Shown: positions 16,757 through 32,833 of the stretch, piece by piece
How the letters are laid out: each line of letters begins with the position of its first letter
Numbering within the stretch: position 1 is the stretch's first letter
Assembly: GCF_024868665.1 (NCBI RefSeq)
Contig: NC_079908.1
Coordinates: forward strand, 7,569,174 to 7,633,173
Length of the DNA stretch: 64,000 bases
Source: Triplophysa rosa
Lineage: Eukaryota; Chordata; Actinopteri; Cypriniformes; Nemacheilidae
Reading direction: 5' to 3'
Made by a program: the position numbers and the translations under genes
Notes under the pieces: model-generated
Database searches by the model: none
The model's input: the letters and a program-made list of their open reading frames with translations, nothing else
What the model was told of the DNA's origin: nothing

Positions 16757-18008
16757 AGCTGCAATTTGTAACTTTGTTGGTAAGAAAATAAACAGAAGTC
16801 AGTTGTTGAGCAAGTACATACCTGTATAAAAATCTGTCTCCTCATCCTGATTTGCAAAGGTATGCTTATAATAATGATTTATAATTTGAGATGTTGGGTA
16901 ATATATCGCAGGAAATGTCAGTTGGACGTCATTTGACTTCAATCCACGTAAAGATAAGCACATAAAGTAACCTGCATTTTTAGGTTTCAAACAAACACGG
17001 TGATATGGAGGTCAAACGGTATGGACTGCAGCTGATTGACGGAAGGCTAAACACAGACCCAAGTAATAAAAATATTACAATCGTTACCAACTTTTTTTAA
17101 TTTTCAATTTCATCAACTAGCAAATAGCATTTCGTTTTATAGGTCCATGTGATTTTGTTAAACTGACACGACAGATTCCTTTTGCCTGCGGCATTCGGAC
17201 ACAATCTAAAACTTGTATGGATACAATGTATCCACAATGTAAAACTTCAGTAAACAGTGCAAACTTTCGAGTCCTAAAAGCTCACAGGAAAAAGGCAGTT
17301 GGGTGATTTGGAGGCTGAGTCAGCAAGCAGAACTTTGGCCCCTCTCGAGAAAGAGGAGGGAGGCTGGGGGCAGAGGAAGTGAGAGATGGAAAGAGATGGA
17401 GCGAGGAGGGAAAAGCTAAAGAGAGCTGACATTCCTGCACCGTGAGTCAATGTCGCTAGGCACTTTGCTGGCAGTCATTCGTTACCTTTACAACTAAAAA
17501 CCCTGGCTCTTCCATGATTCCTGTTGAGTTGACAGGAAGGGAGAAGAGTGCATCCGAATGCCTTAAGTCCATTAATAATGCCGTGTGTTCGTTCTGTACG
17601 TTACTCAGAATGGCGTCCACTGCTACCCTAGTAACCCTTTTTTTGCAAATCTGAACAAACGGCATTGAGAAAGGGGCGCACACCAGAGCACTTCAATGAA
17701 ACGCACTCAATGAAAGCATTATGAGGCAGGACCTGTGCTTCTGCTAGCAACCGTTAAGTAGTAAAGGGCAATTAGTTTCACCTAATAAAGACGAGTCTGA
17801 AACCCTGAGTGTTCCTCATAATTTAGACTCCAGCTTTGATTTCCAAAACACATGACTGCATTCCTGCCCTATGTAATGGGCATATCTGCTCCCCATCGCC
17901 CTGGGCAACATTCCTCAGAGGAGTGGGGTGACATCCGTCAGCAGGGCCTCTACTGATCCCCTGTGCACTTTAATTATTACTTAGGTCAAAGCGAAAACTT
18001 ACACATTG
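16757..18008. other. No supported gene
   Basis: Unassigned non-coding sequence, including a purine-rich stretch near 17340-17420. No exon or RNA gene recognised. Confidence 0.45.
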
Positions 18009-18016
18009 GTCTCAAT

Positions 18017-18557
18017 TAGGGTTGGGAATCGAAAATCAATTCCAATTTGGAATCGGAATCGAAAGGCTAGGAATCGGATCGGAATCGAAAGGAATAGGAA
18101 TCGGATACTTGAGATTAAAATTTGAATTCCTCTTATCAATTCCTGTGTGCATATTTTCAGAAAAGTACATGCGTTGCATGATCTGCTGATATCTCAATAA
18201 AAGCCCTTATGAAAATTATCAATATTTTTTACTATAGTAAGCATAGTTTAGCTATAGAATTTGCATTAAAGCACAGGAATAACAAATTAACCATAGTTGC
18301 ATTATAGTAACTGCAGTTTAACCATGATGTAGTTCAACTATGATAATACAAATTGTAATAAATCAGAAAAAGTGTGTTTCTATGTGTAAATATACACAAA
18401 AGGGTGCTCATAAATATATAAATATATTTTGCAAACAAGTCTTAAACTTAAACTGTTTTACTTAAACTGTGGAATCGAAACTGGGAATCGATAAGAATCG
18501 AAATCGATAAGCAGATCGGAATTGGAATCGATAAAATTGAAACGATTCCCAACCCCA
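18017..18557. mobile_element. hAT-type MITE with 8-bp duplication GTCTCAAT
   Basis: Ends TAGGGTTGGGAATCG and CGATTCCCAACCCCA (one mismatch in the inverted repeats), flanked by exact GTCTCAAT copies at 18009-18016 and 18558-18565. Both end regions are built of repeated GGAATCGAAA-like words. 541 bp, non-coding. Confidence 0.92.
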
Positions 18558-18565
18558 GTCTCAAT

Positions 18566-19040
18566 GGAAAAAAGTGTATGATTGACAGTTATCATGATGC
18601 ATCACAAATATTTATTAACTAAACATTTTAAACAAAGAGGCATGCATGGAATTAAATAAATCTTAATTACGCAAATGAATTGATATACATCTTGATTATG
18701 CAAAGAAAATATGTATTTATATATTATAAATAGCAAAACATGTAGGTTATGCCATAAGGAGCAGGTTGACATTGTAGCAAATATGTCAAGTATTACAGTG
18801 CATGTAAACTAAAAAAATGACTAGCATGGATGCTAGCATGCAAACCTTGCATTTCTAAAAGCTAGCTGATAAATGATATAACAACATATAATCAAATGCC
18901 CTGTTTCTAAATGATACAATATCTCGCATACTTTCACATATTTCCTCACAGTTGAGAGGAGACCTTTTGCAACTAATATAAAACATAATTGAACACATTT
19001 AAATCAAACACTGTTAAGCTCACACGTGTAAGTTATTTAC
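18566..19040. other. AT-rich, nothing recognised
   Basis: Low-complexity AT-rich sequence just inside the putative first amot intron. No feature supported. Confidence 0.5.
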
Positions 19041-19400
19041 CTTCATAAAACTTCGAGAAGATCCGCTTTATTTCGCCCCGCCGCCGGTTTTATACTTGCT
19101 TAGTTTTAACGTCCGTTAAAATTAGACTTCTGTTGTTCCCAAGGCGAGTCTCGCGCGCTTCACAAAAGTTTAAAAGCGTCAACCCGAGGGGACTTTCCGA
19201 CATGGTTTGCACTTTTCTTCACACAAAAACGAGTTTCCCTGCTCCATGACATTTTTTGGAGTCGGCGAAACGCGTTTTCCACTAGAAATGTGCCGTGAGG
19301 GGAAGGACCGCCCTCTTCTCCATACCAACCGTAATGTCGACGCTGCCGCGAGAGACCCACTGAGAGAAAAAACGCAACCCCCTTGCTTAGAAAGTTTAAG
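19041..19400 (-). promoter_or_regulatory. Putative amot promoter and non-coding first exon
   Basis: The only GC- and CpG-rich stretch between amot and pgk1. On the minus strand a TATAAAA (plus positions 19088-19094) is followed by a short leader ending at a good donor, TATGAAG|GTAAAT, at 19041/19040. The next usable acceptor in the right orientation with gene support is amot 4491, so a leader intron of about 14.5 kb is inferred. Not proven: the exon's 5' edge is unknown and alternative first exons are possible. Confidence 0.5.
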
Positions 19401-20934
19401 GGAATCCAGAGGGTTTGTGTGAAGACAGGAGAGCCCTCCTCCGGAGAGTTTGTCAATTGTCCCTGCCCTTCTGCTGGCTTTAAGAAACCTCGGCCAAGCA
19501 GGAAAATGACAAAAAGCTTTTGTGCGTGTTTAGATCAAGAGCCTGTCAGAGTCTTAAGTAGCCTATGTATAACCCACAGAATCAGCCACTTCAGAGCAAA
19601 ATCATTTTAAATTATTTTTCATAAGTATTTATTTAATACAGAAAGTGCCATGTCTGTTTGTAATAAATATCTAATCAACAAAATGTGATTATAAAACACT
19701 TTATTTTTGCATATGTACTTTTTAGTAGGCTAATACACATTAACAGCAAAACAGTGTTGAGTCCCAGAAGTACATTTTAAAATGACTTGTGCACCCGTGA
19801 CACAAAAAGAGTCGCTCGCCTTGTAGCCTACTTTGAGAACAGCTGCAGAACAATAGCACGTTGCGTTTGTAAAAGCTTGATGATAGTGGAATGACATCAA
19901 CTATGTGCTTGAAAGATGCCTTTTCATTAAACAAACAATACCACGCCCGACATGCCTCTATCCTCTCTAATGTTTTAAGATGAATAGAAAGTGGACTTCT
20001 ACTTTTGTTTGATGAGGTAACTGTAGACTATCGTTGAATAGAAATATTTGCCTGGGATTTAGAATAAACGCATTTTACTACTAGGACCAAACCTATAGCT
20101 ACAATCCCACTCTTTATGTACACATTCTGAGGTGTGGATAAAAATAAAAAATATTAAATGCACAAGGAGAAAAACAGATTCAGTGACCTTCAAAATATGA
20201 ATACAGAACGATTTAAAATGTGCATTTAAAATGATTTATTAATGAGCTTTTAATTGTTTTTTTAAGTTTTAAAACATGAATTAAATAAACCGTTTTAAAT
20301 ATATCTGTTTATTTATAATATTAAGTAATATATAGATTTTTTTAAGTTAGTGTTTTATTGTTTAATTAAACTACATTTTAAAACACAAGTTAAATAAATA
20401 AAACAAAGCTTTTTTTCTATAAACTATAATTGAGCGCCCCCGTTTGACGAAAAAAAGTTTAAAAAATCGTCAGAAACTACAAAAACAACACGAAAACAAC
20501 TTGATTAAATAATATATATTTTACACACATCTTAAGTCAAATTTAAATCAAATTCTTTAGTATGTGTGATTTTAAATCATTTCCTTTTGTGAAGATCTCT
20601 TATGCATTATATGTATGCTTCTTTTTAATCATTTCTACATAAAGCGCTTTAAATTACCTTGAAATGTGCTTTATAAATTTGCCTTGGCTTGGCTTGCCTA
20701 TGACAGTGAGGTTATAGATAGATGTTCGATTTTTTGTTATAAGTAAAATGGTTTTACTACAGTAACCATATTTCATTCTATTTATAGTAAAAATGATAAC
20801 CACAAATTGATATCTGTCGTAAAACTATACTATAATAATACCATGATAATTTTCCTAAGGGATTAAGACGATCAGATACTTCATCTTAACATTTTAACAA
20901 TAAATCAACACAATGACCCAAATTGTTTTATATT
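19401..20934. other. Intergenic between amot 5' end and pgk1 3' end
   Basis: Strongly AT-rich, with runs of TTTAAA-like words. No gene or bounded repeat recognised, apart from partial ACTACAGTAACCAT-type repeat debris near 20755. Confidence 0.5.
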
Positions 20935-20940
20935 TTTATT
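20935..20940 (-). terminator. Likely pgk1 polyadenylation signal
   Basis: AATAAA on the minus strand about 550 bp after the pgk1 stop codon, the first canonical signal downstream that I noticed. The 3' UTR would run 21488 to about 20915. Confidence 0.55.
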
Positions 20941-21488
20941 ATTATTTTTGTTCTTATTCCGCAACAGACCGCTTGGGTCTAACATTAGCCCGTCATAATT
21001 CCAGTGAGGAACATCTATCTCATAATCCGCAGGTCTAGGGTGACAAGTGCATTATGGGGAAGAAAGTGTCTACAGCTCTCTACATATACTCAACATCTGT
21101 GGGGGACACAATCTCTACAATTACAACACTCAAAGGTTACACTGAATACACATTCAAACTGTAATGGGATGACACATTAACACTTAAGCAGGAAAAAAAA
21201 TGACCCATCTCTCAAAAAAACAACAGGACATCTTTTCTCTCTTAAAAACATAACAGACAGAAACATCTGACAAGGAAAGATGTCACCTCTGTTAGGCAAT
21301 TTAATCGAAGAAAAGCAAGTATGAATGTGACTGTATGTGTATAAGTGAACAGGTCAGGAGGCCTAACACAGCATACTGTCCTCAGAGAGAATAGGTGCCA
21401 TCATTTGCATCCCCAACAGGTGACAGCACTGAACAAATGCCGAGTGAGCATAGATGACAGCTTCTTGGGAAGAATAGGCTCTGTCTGC

Positions 21489-27700
<6,212 letters not shown>

Positions 27701-27830
27701 TCTGACAGATTGTAGATTTGCAGTGAAACTGCTTCGCTCCTGTGTGGTGCCGTGCTAGGTAAGTTCCCGATTGAGAATGACCTTAGCTTGATGCTGATGT
27801 ACATGGGTGGGCGGGTCTTGTAGAGGTACG
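27701..27830 (-). promoter_or_regulatory. pgk1 5' UTR and proximal promoter
   Basis: Directly upstream of ATG 27700. On the minus strand it contains a GC box, ACCCGCCCACCC (plus strand near 27804-27815), and no evident TATA box, as usual for this housekeeping gene. I looked for a hypoxia-response ACGTG near it and did not find a convincing one. The start site is not fixed. Confidence 0.5.
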
Positions 27831-28218
27831 CGAGAAGTCCAGCGCTCATTGGATGTACTGACTGTCAATCAATATCAGAGGGAACAAGATGCGTTCATGC
27901 CTCATCCCCAGTGCCCACATTCTTTCCTGCATAGATATTATCTTCATTCTGCTCGAGCTCGGCAAAGCCTGTATACTTTCAGTTCAATACATTTAGTAAA
28001 TTATTTAGCTTACATCGTAATTGTATAAATACAATATATATGTATGAAGAGTTTGGTTCCAAAATGAGATAACTCGTTATGTTATCATGTTTTTATTGTG
28101 TTTTCTTGCGTTAGTTAGCTGTATTTTTTGAGTTATGTCTTAAATCAAAACAAACCAACTGCCGTTTGATTGATATTAATTGGAATGCACAGTAAAAAAA
28201 ATTGACCTTGATGATTAG

Positions 28219-28260
<42 letters not shown>

Positions 28261-28566
28261 TTACTAATAAACGGGTAAATACAGTTTAACAGTAAAATGT
28301 CCTACATTATAACTAGTCCACATGGCCTGAAATTTTAATTCTCTAGTCTAAAAGATGCTTTATCTCTACAGTATATAAAAAATCCATCTGATGGTGCAAT
28401 ACAGCAACTTTGATGTATATACAATGAGTGCATAAAACAGTTTCAAATCAAACCAACAACGGGGCATTGGCTTTAGGTAAAGACCTTTCCAAAGCTTATC
28501 CGATCTAATCTAAACACACTGGGGAACGTGAAGTAACTAAAGACTAAATATAAGATTTATACTTAA
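27831..28566. other. Intergenic, pgk1 to cox7b
   Basis: AT-rich spacer with a (TA)n tract. No coding feature supported. Confidence 0.6.
28220..28257. repeat. (TA)n microsatellite
   Basis: About 19 perfect TA units. Confidence 0.97.
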
Positions 28567-28572
28567 TTTATT
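28567..28572 (-). terminator. Likely cox7b polyadenylation signal
   Basis: AATAAA on the minus strand 108 bp after the cox7b stop codon. Confidence 0.7.
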
Positions 28573-28680
28573 ACATTTTTACAGACATGCCAACACAGCA
28601 ACAAGACTAGATCAGGTGAAAATGGTCTCCATTTGTAAAATGGAAAAGTTCATAATGTTATTTCAGCCTTTCCCGACAAA

Positions 28681-29538
28681 TTACTCCTTCCATTCCTTGG
28701 GCTGCACCTTTCCTACAGGTGACAGGTTCCATGAGATGCCTGTAGATGTGATCACCTGCAAGAACATTGCACATAAACGTGTAATAAAAACAAAAAAATA
28801 CATAATGAGTTGCGAAAATGTTTGTTTGCAGTCACTTACGTATGCCCAAACACCTGTACAAAATGCAACTCCAGCAATCAGCAATGGGGTTCCATACTTT
28901 GCATGAAATGCAGAGGACAGATCAGACTTCTGTCGCACAGCGAGCTGACGCGCACTTTGACCTATTACAAGAAAAGTGTATTTATGTTTACTTATCATTT
29001 AAAGCATTGTTCAATACATCATTTGTTAAACAATAGGAAAATGTCACACACACTGAATCTAAAAACACTATGACCTTCCTGTATCCATACATAAGAATAC
29101 AACAATGTTCAAGCTTTCAGACAAATCGCTCTTCTAGACATAATGAAACATGTTGGAATCGACAAATTGTTGCATGAGTGTAACAACAGGAATCACAATT
29201 ACCACTGATAACGTTATTAGCTTTGGGGTTGACACTGGGCTGATAAATTTAATATCGTACATGACAATTAATTTGAGTTATACACAGTTTTAAAGGTTGT
29301 ACACATCCTGAAAGGTGGGAGTTCATATGACATTAAATGAATTTGCAACCACGTACACACAAGCTACGAACGGATGTTTCTGCCTAATGCTAACTATCTA
29401 TAGCATTCGATTAACAGGCGGCCAGTTTAAAAGGCGGTATAGAAACAAACGCAAATCACAGAAAACCATAGTAAATGCCTCTACTAAGAATGTTATCTTA
29501 CCACTAAGGTTTAGGGCAGCCTTCGCGAAACGATACAT
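28681..29538 (-). CDS. cox7b: Cytochrome c oxidase subunit 7B, complete
   Basis: Small nuclear-encoded subunit of respiratory complex IV in the inner mitochondrial membrane. Three exons on the minus strand (29538-29502, 28961-28840, 28755-28681) join in phases 1 and 0 to encode 77 residues; the human protein has 80. The N-terminus MYRFAKAALNLSGQSARQLA is basic and hydroxylated, as expected for a mitochondrial presequence. The conserved block FHAKYGTPLLIAG leads into one membrane segment (LLIAGVAFCTGVWAYV), and the tail GISWNLSPVGKVQPKEWKE is nearly the mammalian one. PGK1 and COX7B are close neighbours on human Xq21, so the position also agrees. The first in-frame ATG with good family alignment is used. 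Confidence 0.97.
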
Positions 29539-29638
29539 GGCGATGTCTGGTACTATCGACTGCGCGTGCTAACAAGTTACCCTTGAACTGAATGCCAGAA
29601 ACAAAATGGCGAAGAGCACACCGGAAATGCCCTATATG
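29539..29638 (-). promoter_or_regulatory. cox7b proximal promoter
   Basis: Just upstream of the start codon. Contains a YY1-like AAAATGGCGAAG (29603-29614) and an ETS-like ACCGGAAATG (29621-29630), two site types established for nuclear genes of oxidative phosphorylation. No TATA box. The assignment to actual factors is inferred from motif shape only. Confidence 0.55.
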
Positions 29639-29723
29639 GGGAGTCTGCAGACCTGGAGCAGGCAGTTTTACGCCCCAGGCAGTTTTACGCCCCTGTTGTT
29701 CCTTATTTGTCCAGTAAGGGGAG
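29639..29723 (+). repeat. 85-bp inverted repeat, copy 1 (upstream of cox7b)
   Basis: Matches 32310-32394 in opposite orientation with few differences. Contains the word GCAGTTTTACGCCCC twice in tandem, and TTATTTGTCCAGTA near its end. Copy 1 lies about 100 bp upstream of the cox7b start codon. Confidence 0.9.
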
Positions 29724-30392
29724 TTGAACGACAAAATAAAATATTTGTAACCGAATCAAACTGTTAAACAAAAATGTAATTATGTATGTGTAAGATTAAA
29801 AGTAAATAAATAAACTAAACTGAAACTGGAAGTGCTTCTGGACCAGTGAAAATTAACTATGGTAAAAGTGTAGTAACCATGTTTTTTTGTTGTTGTTGTA
29901 TTGGTGACTTTTGGCAAAACCAATCTTTCTACAGAAACCATGGCTTAACTAACGATGTGCAGAACAGGTTTAAATATTTGTAGATATCTACTAACGGTCT
30001 TAATACATAGCTTACAGGAGACAATTGATTTGCAATTGCAACTGCAATTTAGTGTTTTTGTGAATTGAAAAATTAATAATAATACAGTTGGATCAGATGT
30101 ACAGTACAACAATAATATATAATCTACTGTGGCCTAGTAATATACAAATATACAGAAGACTTGAGTGTTTGTTGTGAATGTATAGGCAAAGTTACATTGA
30201 AATATTAACCATATTTAGCCCATAAGACATTAAGTGCAATCATATGAAACATCAATTAAATATCTGCCCTGCATTTAGAACAGTGTCCTGCATACTATTT
30301 CATGAAGAAAAACATAATTCACCGCTTTAAGAAATTTCTAAGGTATTTTATCTTCTAAGAAAAAAGTGACAAGTTTCTTGTGAACAACATTA
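29724..30392. other. Spacer between cox7b and the unrecognised gene
   Basis: AT-rich. Contains an ACTATGGTAAAAGTGTAGTAACCATG fragment related to the element at 31731-31935. No gene. Confidence 0.55.
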
Positions 30393-30398
30393 TTTATT
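30393..30398 (-). terminator. Polyadenylation signal of the unrecognised gene
   Basis: AATAAA on the minus strand 60 bp after the stop codon at 30458. Confidence 0.5.
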
Positions 30399-30457
30399 AA
30401 GACCATTATCAAAAACAGGATTGATGATCATTATAGGATGGCTCTCGATAATGACTC

Positions 30458-30706
30458 CTATGGGTTGCCACTCTTCTTCAAAATGTTCTTAATCCTCCTG
30501 TCAAACTTCTCCCGCTCACTGATAAAAGAAAGTTTAAAGTTGTAGAGAAAATTGTTATTGGAAATAATGGCAGGATGTCATGCTTGACCATTTCTCCTTT
30601 ATAGCATCATTACATACCTTATGTCAATGACAGGCCCTTGTAGAAATTCCTCCTCAGCCTCCAGCATTGTGAGATTTTCCAAACCAGCAAGGGAACAGAT
30701 GATGGA
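30458..30706 (-). CDS. C-terminal two exons of a protein I do not recognise
   Basis: Two exons on the minus strand, 30706-30618 and 30518-30458, each with good splice signals (TTTTGATAG acceptor, AAG|GTATGT donor, TTTTATCAG acceptor). They join in phase 2 to give 50 residues ending EREKFDRRIKNILKKSGNP and a TAG, followed 60 bp later by AATAAA. The first exon starts in phase 0 and reads SIICSLAGLENLTMLEAEEE, leucine- and glutamate-rich, then FLQGPVIDIS. The pattern looks like the helical tail of a larger protein; upstream exons should lie to the right on the minus strand, but I could not find any. It could be the end of a small single-copy gene or a false join. I cannot name a family. Confidence 0.5.
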
Positions 30707-30947
30707 CTATCAAAAAAAGAGTTAATTCAAGATGGGTATTATTACAGATGAGATCAATAACATCACAACATAATAGGCCTCATTAGCCAGCCAACAATTG
30801 CTATTAAGAAAACAAGATACACGATTAATTGAGCACTAACTATCACAAACATGATAAAACCCACATTAGGAGCACGTACATTTTAATCAGTGATATGTAA
30901 TATGATCATTTATTTTATTCCATATGGGAATAGTTTTCAATTTGAGT

Positions 30948-30949
<2 letters not shown>

Positions 30950-31001
<52 letters not shown>

Positions 31002-31470
31002 CTTTATTACAGACTCAAGGTCCAATAAAAAGAAACAATAAACAATAGAAAATAAACAACATATACAACCATAGGATCCATCACAAACATAAAGAGTTAC
31101 AAAATACAGCAATACCAGTGTCTCCACAGCTTTGACTGATACCGTGTAGTACTAACCCCTATATTTGATAAACCCACAATAATTTCATTTTTAGCAGCAT
31201 TAAGCCAACAGATAAAACTATACATAAGATTTCGTAACAGTGCTTTAAAAGTGATTACTCTTACACTCACAAACATTTCACTTGCACTATGCCATCTGGG
31301 TCTCCTTAATAAGATTCTCATTGCATCATTATAAGCTATACTTGCATCTTCTGTAAGCTAGATGCTCTGTAATTACACCACAAATGGGCAGTATAAAGTG
31401 TTGTACAATATGCTTTAAAAAGTGACACCTTCACCTCATCTGAACAGAAACTAGAACAGTTTGAACATGT
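30950..31470 (-). mobile_element. 5'-truncated LINE, 3' end with (TTGA)n tail
   Basis: Minus-strand translation gives a LINE reverse-transcriptase C-terminal region: VSLFKAYCTTLYTAHLW, then after a frame change RILLRRPRWHSASEMFVS and, near the end, STTRYQSKLWRHWY. It is followed by AATAAAG and a (CAAT/ATTG)n tail at 30950-31000. A typical 5'-truncated, inactive insertion. Confidence 0.8.
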
Positions 31471-31730
31471 TTGTGGTTGTTGGTGCTGGATTATTGATCT
31501 TTTGTTTTATTAATGCACATTTAAGAAAATTGTTTGCTGGCTAATTATTATGTTGACTGTGATGTTCTCACCTGTGATTAATTGTTAGTTTTGAATATGG
31601 GGCTCTACATTTTGTAGGAAGTTGTAACAACTTAAAATAATAAATAATTTAAGTACGTGTGCAGCTAAATTTAAATGGTTTACATATAAGCCTACTGTAG
31701 TAACGCTATGTATGCAAGTAAACAGGGTCA

Positions 31731-31935
31731 CCCTTACGAAAATAAACCATGTTTTTTTTTTGTGGTACAAGTGTAGTAACCATGGTTTTTTGGTGCATTG
31801 ATTACTTTACTGTGGTTTTTACAAAAACATGGTTTTCAAAACCATGGTTATTTTGTGATAACCATTGTTTTACTACAGTAACCATGGTTTTTGGGGTTTT
31901 AACTGTAGTAAAACCATGGTCAATTTTCGTAAGGG
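31731..31935. mobile_element. MITE with CCCTTACGAAAAT ends
   Basis: Inverted ends CCCTTACGAAAATAAACCATG-like and CAATTTTCGTAAGGG around a body made of AACCATGGTTTT words. About 205 bp, non-coding. Confidence 0.85.
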
Positions 31936-32309
31936 CAGAAGAATATGTTACCAGAAAAGGCCATCACAGGCTAGAGACAGACAACAAAATAAAATGAAAA
32001 AGAAAATAATTATGAAAACGAGTAAGAGATATCGAGTAAGCATACACTTGCTGAAGCATACACAGGTTGATCCAGACAGAACATCGACCTGGTCCTGGTC
32101 AATAAGTATACATTTTATTGTCTTGAGTATAAATTACACATACCGTACATATCTTTTTAGATGTTGAAATGAATTCATATCGATATCAATGAATCATTTA
32201 AAACTATACATGTTGTACGATTGCCTGAAAACGTTTATTTACCATAACTCGTGATGGACGATGAAGTTATCTGTTCTTAGGTCTGTTCTGGTGGTTCTTA
32301 ATGTAAAGT
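31936..32309. other. Unassigned spacer
   Basis: No gene or repeat recognised before the second inverted-repeat copy. Confidence 0.5.
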
Positions 32310-32323
32310 GCCCCCTACTGGAC
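32308..32323 (-). promoter_or_regulatory. CTCF-like motif
   Basis: Minus strand GTCCAGTAGGGGGCAC fits the CTCF core CCASYAGRKGGCR at every position. It lies at the edge of inverted-repeat copy 2; the matching place in copy 1 (CCAGTAAGGGGAG) is degenerate. Binding is not shown. Confidence 0.4.
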
Positions 32324-32394
32324 AAATAAGTAAAAACAGGGGCGCAAAACTGCTTGGGGCGTAAAACTGCCTGCTCCAGGTCTGCAGACTCCCC
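32310..32394 (-). repeat. 85-bp inverted repeat, copy 2
   Basis: Reverse-complement partner of 29639-29723, sharing GAGTCTGCAGACCTGGAGCA, the doubled GCAGTTTTRCGCCCC unit and TTATTTGTCCAGTA. Neither copy carries a coding feature. Confidence 0.9.
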
Positions 32395-32713
32395 CTTCTC
32401 GAATTGCACGAGCGAGACCAGTGCGCATGCACTGTAGCCTAAAAAGGCGATAATATTATTAAAAACCAAATATTTTAAAACTAGGATTTAGTTTAGATTG
32501 TAATCGTAATTCGTTTGAAAGGATATTGTTTATTATTGACGCTATATTAAATTATAGAAAAACGTGAAAATAGTTTTGTAACATGGAGACATTGTGGCAC
32601 CCTTTCCAAAACAACCCGTTTAAGAACTTAATCACGTCTTTACATTAATATCAAAGTTTTTATGCGCCCAATTTTCCTGTTACATAGGATAAACACAGCA
32701 TTACACTTATCGT

Positions 32714-32824
32714 GTCAGGATGGCCGAGTGGTCTAAGGCGCCAGACTCAAGGATTGTTCCTTCCGTAACAAACGGGTATTCTGGTCTCCGAATGGAGGCG
32801 TGGGTTCGAATCCCACTTCTGACA
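32714..32824 (+). tRNA. tRNA-Leu (anticodon CAA) with intron
   Basis: Acceptor stem GTCAGGA (32714-32720) pairs with TTCTGAC (32817-32823) with one G-T pair, followed by discriminator A. D stem GCC/GGC, anticodon stem CCAGA (32741-32745) with TCTGG (32780-32784), anticodon CAA at 32748-32750, long variable arm TCTCCGAATGGAGG typical of tRNA-Leu, and T arm GTGGG-TTCGAAT-CCCAC. A 27-nt intron (32752-32778) follows the base 3' of the anticodon, the standard eukaryotic position. RNA polymerase III A and B boxes are intact and a TTTT terminator is at 32830-32833. Confidence 0.98.
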
Positions 32825-32833
32825 TACACTTTT

